Shown here piece by piece: positions 33,174-42,806 of a stretch of 64,000 nt of DNA. This stretch comes from Tilletia caries (Eukaryota; Basidiomycota; Exobasidiomycetes; Tilletiales; Tilletiaceae): positions 930,001 to 994,000 of the forward strand of contig JALUTQ010000005.1 of assembly GCA_032718865.1 (NCBI GenBank). The letters are read 5' to 3'. Numbering within the stretch: position 1 is the first letter of the stretch; every line of letters begins with the position of its first letter. Position numbers and translations under genes: made by a program. The notes below the pieces were generated by a model. That model was not told the DNA's origin. It did no database searches and saw nothing but the letters and a program-made list of their open reading frames with translations.

Positions 33174-34973
33174 ATGAACCTCGACAGACAATACGAAGAA
33201 GAGGTTGTGTTTCTTCCAGCTCAGGTCCGGGAGATCGTCAATTTCGCAATGGAAGCTCTTTCACCCTTTCAAGATTTTATCAACGATACCCAGCGCGACG
33301 TAATGACGATTCCATCACATCTGGTTGCCTTTCAAGATTTGCTCGACGCATTCGCATCATTTTCGGAGGTCATCCCCTCGCTCGAATACGATTCCGTAAT
33401 GCGCCGCTTCGTGTTTGCGCGAGAGCAGCTTGACAATCTCGAACGTACAATGCCAGAAATCAGGACGGATCCCATCTGGCAAAGAGCCGCCAGTGGCCAG
33501 CTTATGATCAGCATTGATACGGATACCTTATGTGAACTCGTCGAGCTGGAATTTTCCGATTCAACCATTGCGGTGATGCTCGGGACATCAGTGAGCACCA
33601 TTGAGCGTCGCAGACGCGCACTGGGCCTCACTAAGAGAGGAGGCTCGTCTGTATCAGACACGGATCTGCATATGGTGAGCCGATAACCATTTATACGCGC
33701 GTATACACACATATTCAAAGCTAATACATTTACTCTTTCCTCAGGCAATCCGGTCCACGTATGCGCTGGGGATGGATGCCGGAGAGCGTGGCATGCGTGG
33801 CGCTCTCCGAACTATTGGAGTGCAAGTCAGTCGAGCACGGCTTCGTCTTGCTTTGCAGGAAATCGACCCCCCTCCGAGTTCAAGCGCGTTGGGCCAAGAC
33901 TATACAACGAAGAGTCTACTATGTGCCATTCGTCAATAGCCTATGGCACATAGATGGACACCATAAGCTGATCAAATACAAGATAGTTATTCACGGAGGG
34001 GTCGATGGAAAAAGCCGCGCGGTCACCTTCATGCAAGCCAATGCCAACAATCGAGCAGAGACGGTCACGGGATGCTTCTTGGAGGCGACAGCGCGGTGGG
34101 GATGGCCCAGTCGAGTGAGGGCTGATCATCTGGGCGTTCAGCAGCTGATGGAGCAGCGTCGAGGTGAGTATGATTGCTGTTCATTTGGTGTGGGTATACT
34201 CCTTCTTATACACTGTTCTGTCTTATGTTTTCTAGGTACAGGAAGGGGTTCGTTCATTCAAGGACCATCAACTCGGAATCAGCGGATCGAACGAATGTGG
34301 GCTGACGTCCAGAGATGGACAACGGCTAAGTATAAAGGTCTCTTCGAAGCCATGGAGGCGTGCGGACTGCTGGATGTGACGTCCCCAATTCATTTGTGGT
34401 GCTTGCATCTGGTATTCCTCCCTCAGTTGAATCTAGCACTGCAGCACTTCCAAGATGTGTGGAACTGCCATCCGATCAGAACAGCTAATCACAACTGGAG
34501 CCCGCAACAGATGCACACATCGGGTGAGTGTAGAGAAGAGTAGAGTGGTGGATTGGTTTGAATTACTTTGACTTATATGATGTTGATGGGACGATTCACG
34601 AGACTGATTCATTCGTTCACTTGCAGGCATGCTGGAGGCGGAAAGGAAAGGGTTCGATCTTCGGGCAGACGTTCAGGTGCTGGAGCTGGGGGAAGATGGT
34701 GCGGAGGAACACCTTCGTCAGCACGCTCTGAGGAACTTTGCCGACTACGGGAACGACATTCCCAGCAGGGGACGAATGCGCCGCGACGATGACCCTCACG
34801 TCGCTGTCGATCCAGTCGAGCGCGGGGTGCCGCCCGAGCTTCTGGTACCAGAGGTTCGGGCGTGGCTGGAAGAACAAGTGCCATTGGAGTGGCCGCCCAG
34901 AGAGGAGTTGGGTATGGAGAGATACTCACGGGTTATGGACCTGGTAGTGACCCTGTTAACGAACGCCGTTTAG
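33174..34973 (+). pseudogene. DDE integrase (rve-like), one frameshift, about 517 codons, 4 exons
   Basis: Likely the transposase of its element. Exons are 33174-33674, 33745-34163, 34236-34523 and 34627-34973, all with GTGAG donors and CAG or TAG acceptors. The N-terminal ~165 residues are helical and end in a helix-turn-helix-like segment (SDSTIAVMLGTSVSTIERRRRALGL). The catalytic core has the first Asp in NSLWHIDGHHKLIKY, then VIHGGVDGKSRAV. The second Asp is in SRVRADHLGVQ, and the Glu is in STRNQRIERMWADVQ. It is followed by LHLVFLPQLNLALQHFQ and WNCHPIRTA, a block typical of this integrase family. One extra base in a C6 run near 33867-33872 breaks exon 2. Allowing for it, exon phases agree and the total is 518 codons with stop. 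Apart from this, the triad and conserved blocks are intact. Confidence 0.85.
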
Positions 34974-35070
34974 ATAACTCTGACTGTGAACAAGAATAAA
35001 ACCAAAGACTTGATGTTATTTCCTCTCTTTGCATGACCCACAAGAAGAAGAGTATATTAGCTTACCTTCC

Positions 35071-37634
35071 CTAACGTGGCTTTCTACCGAGTGTACGGCA
35101 TTTGGCACACATCCAATCTTTGCCTTCCTTAGGCTTGACTTGATACGCCTTTTTGGACTTCTTTCCGTTGCGAGACTTGAACTCGAGGCAGCGAATGTGG
35201 TACTGAGCAGCTCCCCGGCAAACGCAGAAGCGCATGGTATGGTCAGCGTCTTCATCGACGATTACTGTGTCAACGTCCAGCTCACCCATTGACCGCAGCT
35301 TGGAACGTCGCAGCGAACCCACTAAGAAAATAAACATAGAACGTTAGCAAGAAGTCTTTTGGGCTCACCACATTGATGAACAAAACTCGAGAGGACGGAG
35401 AAAATGAGGAGGAGCCAAGGAAGTAGGGAAACGCGAGGCACTCACGTTTACTCCTTCACCAAGATCGTCTTCGTCATCAGTGAACATCTCCGGCATCGTA
35501 TCGCTGTTGCAGACATAACAGAACTCTTTGCGATCAATCTCGTCGTCCTCGTTGTTTGTATCGATCTCGATTTCGGCCTCGGTCTCGATCCCGTTCTCGT
35601 TGTTGGTCTCGTCTTCGGGGCTCACAGCCCTCGCCTTGCCGTTCCCTTTCCTGGTGCCGCCCGTGCCCTCCTCCAGAGACTTGGCTCGTTTGCCATGAAG
35701 GGCATGCTTCGCTTGATCATCGTTTACCTTGGCCTTTCGCTGACAAAGAGAAGCGAAAACATCCTTCAGAGTTCAGATGCGTATAACGAACATGAGAGCG
35801 AAAATTCCACGTTTCCTCTCACCTTGGTCCCGAGCCTCTCAAGTTTCCTGCTGAGGACTCTGTGGTTGTCCTCTCCCCCATGCTCAGCGTCGCTGTCGAG
35901 CGCGCTGTCATCCGTGCTGAGTATGGAAATCTGGAGTGCGCAGGGCCAGAGCGTAGAGCATCTATATCAGTATTCAGTACAGCAGATTGATGCACGAGGG
36001 CAAAGGGAGAGTAATGGATGTATGAGAGCAGAGAGTGGGTTATATACGCACCGCATCGTCACGCGTGTTGGTGAAAGTTTGAGCTCCTTCTTCTTTGACT
36101 CTGCATCCACTTTTTCGATCCCTCAGCAACCTCTTTCTTCACCTTGACTTGAATTGCACACGTGTGCTTAGCAAGTCGATGCGATGGCATGACAGCACCG
36201 CATGTATCACAGCCAGTCCTTTTTGTTGTTGTGGCCGCAGGCTCAGATCCTGACGTCCACTTGCTCTTCTGGAACAGGACCGTCCATGGAGGTAGCGAGG
36301 AGCCTTGGGGAAGATCGGGGGGTGTATCGCGGTTGCAGACGATGTACGCCTGCTTCTGCTGGAAATGTTTCTGAAGAGAGGCGGCATTAGGGTAGATTGG
36401 GTTTTGGTCTTCAGCTTCCACAATCGTCCACAAGCGGTGAGAATGGTCGGGGGTATGTGCCCATCTGGTTCAACATCAGCAAGAATATTTAGTTGATCAT
36501 TCAGAGACTAGCCAGACTAGCACTATCCTGATGTTCCCAAATCTGAGCTTGAGACTGATCGATCATAGGCACTACTCACACAAAGGAGAACGTGTCGATA
36601 TCGTCGCAGAACCGCGGAAGGCACTTGCGAACACACTCCCACACTGCATCCGCGCTTGCATCCAGGGGAATAGATATGTTGGCGATTCGGCAACCCCAGA
36701 GACCCAACACGTTGTGGAAATTTGGGCATGATGCAACGCGCTCTCCAATGGCCCCCTTCCAGGGCAGATAATAGATCTGTGGGACAATGGAAGAAGATGA
36801 TGGTTACTGTGTATCGTTCTACAGCCTACTTGGCTTGGCCTACAAACGGCTCACACTCACGCAATCATAAGCCAGTTTGATACACTCAGGATCCTTCGGC
36901 ACGGGGTTAGACGGCATCGTAGACGTAGAGGGCACGCGGGACTTCAACGTGCCAGCTACTGACATACTAGCTCGCACGTTTGCTGGAGCCGTTCTGAAGT
37001 TTCGCAGAATCTGAGCCGAACGAAAGCCAGATGGGCTTCGAACAGCATCGCTCACTCCACTAGTCGACGAAAGGGATGTGATTCCGGGTCGGATGCCTGA
37101 GATTCACAGTGCACAGAATGTATTCAATGTCATGCCTCATTCACGCATATCACAGCACCATTGACGATGCAACCACGAGACATACCAGCGTTGGTCATCA
37201 AAGGGGCAGAAGACGACGGTCCCAGCGGCGGTAGTGACGGCGCGGTGGACGCCCGCAGCATCTCAACCTCCGCAACCAGCTTCCTCCTCTCGTTGGCCAT
37301 TTGCTGCAAATGCTGATAGTAGCTCTGTGAAACGAGCTATAGGGGAGTCATATCGTCAGAAAACATTCACGCTCACGGATTATGGTCCGTGAATCGTCCA
37401 GGGATCCGTACGCACCAACTTTGGACTGACAGTAATGGATGCTGCGGCCGAGGTAGCCTGGGGGCCTCTGAAGAGTGACGCTGCTGTATTACGAAAGCGG
37501 TAGATGAGTACGCAAAAAGAAACGGTAATCAGATGTTGTACGCAAGCAGTGTGGTAATAGGGAGCTGGGATATACGCACGTGAAGTAGGTGGGATAGACC
37601 CATAGGCCTCATGACCTTCTGGAGGATGGCTCAT
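35071..37634 (-). pseudogene. PHD-finger protein of the integrase element, two frameshifts, about 601 codons, 9 exons
   Basis: Exons are 37634-37580, 37483-37416, 37336-37186, 37096-36861, 36776-36580, 36464-36052, 35961-35823, 35739-35446 and 35321-35071, with consensus GT-AG borders. The N-terminal part has a short coiled coil (LVSQSYYQHLQQMANERRKL). A middle region I do not recognise contains IYYLPWKGAIGERV and VWAHTPDHSHRLWTIVEAED. It is followed by a Cys/His set CDTCGAVMPSHRLAKHTC (zinc-binding look). The acidic stretch before the end leads to a PHD-like C4HC3 pattern: CYVC, WVRCDVPSC, FCVC, HIRC, WMCAKC. Two single-base deletions are implied, in an A5 run near 36110 and a G3 run near 35288; with both restored the exon phases and total length fit. 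PHD fingers usually read histone H3 tails, so a role in insertion targeting or expression of the element is a guess. Confidence 0.75.
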
Positions 37635-37844
37635 TAGGCGTCACGTTTGATTCGGGCGAGGGGTCGGGCGAGGACGGGCGAGGGGTCGGGCGAGGACGAT
37701 GAGAAGGGAGAGAGAGAGCAAGACGTAGTGTGTAATGAAAAACGAGAAGCAGCACCGTCGTTCCAGTGAGAAATGGTGTGTAGCTTGGTGTGTATGGTGC
37801 GCGGTGCGGTGTGTATGGTGCGCGGTGCGCAGAAAAGGTGTCGG
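37635..37844. repeat. Internal direct repeats next to right TIR
   Basis: Short direct repeats lie between the PHD gene start and the right TIR: a GGGCGAGG(GG)TCGGGCGAGGAC unit at about 37655-37698 and a GTATGGTGCGCGGTGCG unit twice at about 37791-37828. They could be binding sites for the element's proteins. Confidence 0.6.
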
Positions 37845-37904
37845 TCGACAGTCGAGGTCGACAGTCAAAATCGAAAATCGAAGGTGAAGGGAACGGCGTT
37901 CCAT
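37845..37904 (-). repeat. Right 60-bp terminal inverted repeat
   Basis: Perfect inverted match of the left TIR, followed by AGAGACTC. A GAGTACC-type short tandem repeat (about 37923-37950) lies just outside, in host DNA. Confidence 0.95.
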
Positions 37905-38451
37905 AGAGACTCCCCTTGGCGACCGAGTACCGAGTACCGAGTACCGAGCAGGCCGACCTTCTGACCGTCGTCCTCGTCCTCATCCTCATCGCCCCCACCC
38001 TCGCTCTCGCTCTCCCTCGCTCTTGCTGGTGAGCTTGCGCCTCTGCTACCTGGGCAGCCCATAGGAGCAATCCCTTTCTCTCATATATCCCTCATCAATA
38101 CCACTCGCCCTCACTTCAAAAACAACTGCTGCACTCCGGCATACGCCCACCTCGAATCTCATAGCCACTCCCTGCCATAACCGAGTCTGAACACGTCCCA
38201 CCAGCAAGGCGCACGTTCACTTCTCCAGGCCGCGCTCATTCAGCATACGGCCACCCGGCCAGCCATAGAGCAACTGTCCGGCCACTCTTCTCACACAGGG
38301 GGCGCTAAATTTCCACTCAAGCCCTCACACAACCAGCCCCACGGTGATCACCATAGACCGCGACGTCAGCAACAGCAACACACACCTTCTGCACTTCCAT
38401 CACCGAAGGGACGTAGAAGAACTATAGAACTAGACCCCAAGAAACGGGAAC
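37905..38451. promoter_or_regulatory. Upstream region of the 38452 gene
   Basis: About 550 bases between the transposon end and the next host start codon. It has a GAGTACC tandem repeat and GC-rich pyrimidine tracts but no gene. The transposon sits in or near this gene's promoter, so it might affect its expression (inference). Confidence 0.4.
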
Positions 38452-41400
38452 ATGTCCCGCACAGCACCGTCGACAGCCAGGCCAACTGCACGACAAAATC
38501 AAGAACAACAGCTACCATCATCCTCTATCCCGCCTTCTCCATCTCTCGGCTCTGCTACGACAGCTTCATCAGCTGGCCCAGTACCATCGACAAGTTTGGC
38601 CGCAGTCGTAGCACTAGCAGCTCAGGTGAACCCACCGCCTCCTCCCACAATTTCGGCATCGGGAATCGACATTGTCGTCAGCAGCAGCTCTCGCGAGGCA
38701 ATCCCCTCGGTTCTTCGCTCTCTCAGTCCGAACCCGCTCAAGAGACCATTCTCACCAGCGACTCAGCCACCAATATCATTACAACCACCCCCACCATCGT
38801 CCTGCTCCTCCCCCGGCTCCTCTCGCTCAAGCTCGCTCTCAAACCAAAATCGGACTGCGGACCATTACAACCACCACCACCACCAGCGGTCGGTCCAACC
38901 CGAGATTATCGCAGACTCCGGATATCCCTCTGGTCCTAGTCAGGCTCATCCACTGCCCGCAAAACCAGACGCTCCTCTGCCGGCCCGTCCGTCGCAGAGT
39001 CGAGATAGCTCAGCTTCCCGCTCTCTCTCCAGACCGCGCTCAGGATCAAATTCACAGAGTCGTCACAATTATCCCCAGCAGCAGCAGCAGCAGCAGCATC
39101 ATCATCATCACCAATCCCAATTGCACCACTTGCACCAGTCCTCCCCTGCCTCTTCCACCTCCTCACTCTCGACTGCATATCCTGCCGGCTACCCAGGCTA
39201 CGGACCATACAACCGCTCCTCTCACTCCATCTCGTCCTCGTCGGCCCGAAGTCATCCGAGCCCGGCAACGTCGCTCAGCAGCGCATCGACCTCCAGTCTT
39301 CGCACGCCCCCGGACCTCCTCCTCAACCCGAGCTCGGCAGGGGCATCGGCAGTAGCAGCCATCAGCGGCGGAGGTATCCTCGCTGACAAGGACAAGAGGT
39401 ACTATCATCTTCTCCATCAACAGGACTCGCAGCAGCAGTTCCTCGACAGTTCATATCTGGAACCGACTCGGTGAGAACAAAAATGCTCCTTTCTTCTACG
39501 CTCCCCCAGGCTCCCACATCTGGCCGAGGGAACGATGAAGACTGAACGCTTTCTCTTTGTTCTTCTGCCTGGTGCCTTTGTCCTCCCCCCATCAGAACAT
39601 TGTCCATGGACGCCATCAAACAAAGGTTGAAGGTGAGGGAACCAGAGCTCTTTCCCATTGCATTCCAGAGATATGCGCATACACGCAAGCAAGCTGGGCG
39701 GGACTCCGATCACCGGGCAGCCCTTCGTGGGCAGATGCCCCCGGGGGCGATGGCGCGCGTGTTCCCCTTCACACGGGACCGCACTGCTTCCCGTTTGTCC
39801 GGTCCCGCAACGGCAGGCTGCTTGGTTCAAGGAACCGCGTGGTGTTGTTGGCTTTCACTCAACGGCTGGATGCACTGTCGGATAAATTATTTTGATCCGG
39901 TGTTTTAGCCCGGGATTTGGCCAAAGCCAAAGTTGAAACGCCGTGCCTGGCCACTTCCCTCCCTCCCCCTCTCCCCCTCCTTCCCTTGGCTTTCCTTCAT
40001 ACCTGCACAGACGACTGACCTGTCCTTACTCCTTACCTCTCACAGCTCATTGACTCGCTGGGCAAAAGCCAGGGTGCGAACATCAAAGACGCACTTCCAC
40101 GGGCCCCGCACGGGAGGAACGGAACTCAAATAAGTTCTGATACAAAATTATCAGCGCCTAAGCCGGTCGACCAGGCCACCAACAACAACGACAGAATGAC
40201 GGAATCAACGGGTAGCAAGAAGCTTTCAGAAGGCATGCAGAGAGGGAAAGAATCGAATCGACCTAGACCTTCGCCCGACAGATTACGGGACAGCACGGAT
40301 TCTGCTGATCCAAGCTCGGTCAGTCGGAAGCGGAAGCCCCGCGGGGATGAATCTGATCCGGACCGAACGCCGACGATCAAGAAGGCTAGGGGCTCCTCTA
40401 CTCCTTCTCCTGCCTCTGCCTCGGCATCGGCATCTCTGTCCTCTTCCCAATCTCGCTCGATTTCTCGGACTCCGTCAGAACGAAACATGGATGGCGGCCT
40501 CCCACCGAAGAACTGGACGTTGGAGCTGTTCAACAATACGTGTCTCAAATACAAGGCTCGGGGTCGTGAGCTGAAACACTCGGGAGACAGACGGGCACGG
40601 GATGGCTCGGATGGTCGGTCGAGGCAGGAGGCTGTCGAGACGGCCGCGCTCGAACATACCGATGCGATCTTACACTACGTTTATGCGTTCTGGTGCGATG
40701 ACCAGGCTCGGGCTCTCACTGCTCGCAAGGGGGAGTCAGTAACTGCCGCGCTGAGCTCGACGGCCGCAGCGAGCCATTGCAACCCAGGCAACTGGACCTC
40801 TCTCTTCCTGTTCCTCGAATTCGCGATCAAGGCGCACAACAAGACGGGCTGGAGTCACCTGGCGGGCCTGTGCAAGCTGATCGAGGCCATGGTGCGTCAT
40901 TTGGTGCTGTGCCATGAGCAGCGGCAGTTGAATGCGCGGATGAGCAAGTTGAATGCGAATGCGCAGACGACGTTGCCGTCGTTGCTGAGGGCTGGTGCGC
41001 CGGGGGAGTCGGGCGGGAGGGCGGACGAGGAAATGGAGGAGACGGGACCGCCTACGCCTGGTGGGCCGGAGTCTCATGAGAAAGGCTCGTCGTCAGTCCG
41101 GTCAGCAACAGGGAACGGCAGCAACCACTCATCAGCATCGGCTCTCAAACCCAATGCGGGCAGCAGCAGCAGCGAGAGCGCGAGCGCCGCAGCCATCGCG
41201 GCGAATGCGAATGCGGCAGCCGAGGCCCATCTGAAGGAGCTGAGCGAGGTGACGGAGTCCCTATCCCGCCTAACGCGCGAATCCGAACGGATCTCCCTCC
41301 TCTTCACCGAAGCGCGCTCTGCACTCTCCTACTCCGTCCTACGCGAACACTTCCCACTAACCTGGGCCGCGTGCATCGCCTCCGACCTGGACGCGTCCAG

Positions 41401-41614
41401 CGTCTCGACGACGATGGACCTCGAACCCGATGATGCGATCCGGTTTGGGTCCGAAGGTAGGATCAGTCTTGCGAGGTTTGCGTGGCCGATTGAGTATAAT
41501 TCTGGGTTGGGGCATGTTGTCTGTTTTGGACGGGCGCTTGTGGCGGAGTTGGGGAGGGGGAGGAGGTTGGGGTATGTGCCTGCGCCGGTGATGTCGGCTC
41601 CTTCTATGGAGTAA
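38452..41614 (+). CDS. Low-complexity protein with conserved C-terminal helical domain, 874 aa, 3 exons
   Basis: Exons are 38452-39470, 39596-39632 (only 37 bases) and 40046-41614. Split codons join in frame and all introns are GT-AG. Residues 1-340 are Ser/Pro/Gln/His-rich, with a Gln run followed by a His run. The small second exon encodes TLSMDAIKQRLK, continued by LIDSLGKSQGANIKDAL, which looks like a short conserved motif. A basic/Ser-rich linker follows. From about residue 450 there is a globular part: WTLELFNNTCLKYKARGREL, HTDAILHYVYAFWCDDQ, NWTSLFLFLEFAIKAHN, LSYSVLREHFPLTWAACIA. This layout vaguely recalls the AF4/FMR2 C-terminal homology domain of transcription elongation scaffolds, which I hold at low confidence. 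A nuclear regulatory role is a guess from composition. Confidence 0.75.
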
Positions 41615-42806
41615 GGGCGATTATGGGAGTGCGTCTGGGGGGTTGGGTCGAAGGCCCCTCGGTCCCTCGACGTTGGTTATTTTCCGACCACTTGCTCTGT
41701 TCCGACAGTACATATCAGCCCCGATACGGTTGTCTTCGCTATTCAAGAATCACTTCTGTGCCCCCAACCCGGCCGTCCTCGTCTCGCCTCACTTCGAAAA
41801 TGACTTTTCCCGACTGTGTTTCTACTGGGTCTACCTCTCGCTCTCCCAGCTCCGTCCTTTTCAGCACTCGGTCAGGCCGCCTCTTACATCTTGCGATTAC
41901 TTTCGTCCCGAATTTCCTCTTCGCCCCAGCCAGAGCATTCCATCTTCGCCCTTCCCTACACGCTCCGTTCGATGTGTAGTCACCGAGAAGTCATTTCATC
42001 GGACTAGCTTCATCGGCTATCTCTTCCAGGCGTCCAGCGATCGGCCTCAAGTGACACTGTTTATGACATGTTCTTCACGCCCCTCCGGCTTGAACCCGAT
42101 ACCCCGTCCATGATCTTCAGGCTCCCCCTTCCGACGCGCCTCTCCCCCTTGCGGCTTCCTCCCCCCATCCAGACCGCATCTGCACCGACATTCGGTCCTC
42201 CTCGCCCTTTCTCCTCTCCCTCGCGTTCGGGCTCGTCTCCCCCCAACCGCTGCGCATATTATTTTTTTCCTGTTCGTTCTCCCCCATCTGCATTTTTTGT
42301 TAACATCGTTCCCTCCCCCCCTCCCCAACCTTGCGACCAAGCACATTTTCTTATCCCTCTTCTACAAAAACGCATTCTCCCCCTCTGTCCTGGCTCCCGT
42401 CATCTGTCCGCTTCCATCATCATCATCTTCTTCTTGCTCCCATCGTATCGTCGCCTCCCAATATCCTTCCCACCTCTTCCATTACTTTCAGGCAACAAAA
42501 GAAGCACATTGTTCCTCTCCTTTTCGCACCTCTGGATAACCTGAATCAGATCTGTATTCTTTCGTCTCCCGCAGGCGTTCCCCCTCCCCGGACCGAGAGG
42601 ACTCAGGACAGTCTCCGAAGTGAGGACATGATGTGTAAGGGCATCGGAAAACAGAGCAGTTGAGATTGTCAACAAGGGGGCAAAGGGGGAATTATGTATG
42701 GCTAGTGTAGATGCTACAGCGGAGAGATGCAAAGTGGGGCCAGATCGTTTTGTCCTTTTTTTGTCCGTCGTCTTCTTCTTCTTCTCTCTCCCCCCCAAGT
42801 GTCCCT
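41615..42806. other. Intergenic region between convergent genes
   Basis: About 1.2 kb between the stop codons of two convergent genes. Pyrimidine-rich on the + strand, with no supportable frame, RNA gene or repeat. Confidence 0.4.

Larger units (their letters stand above)
32497..37904. mobile_element. 5,408-bp transposon with 60-bp TIRs, integrase and PHD-finger genes
   Basis: Perfect 60-base terminal inverted repeats (32497-32556 and 37845-37904) start ATGGAACGCCGTTCCCTTCA. The flanks are AGAGACTT (32489-32496) and AGAGACTC (37905-37912), an 8-base target duplication with 7 of 8 matching. Inside are a rightward DDE-integrase gene (33174-34973) and a leftward PHD-finger gene (37634-35071) whose stops are 97 bases apart, so together they fill most of the element. 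The integrase is of the widespread eukaryotic type related to retroviral-like rve domains. I could not assign a superfamily: the long TIRs and ~8-bp duplication do not match the standard description of Ginger-type elements (4 bp). Both genes carry single-base indels. Confidence 0.88.
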
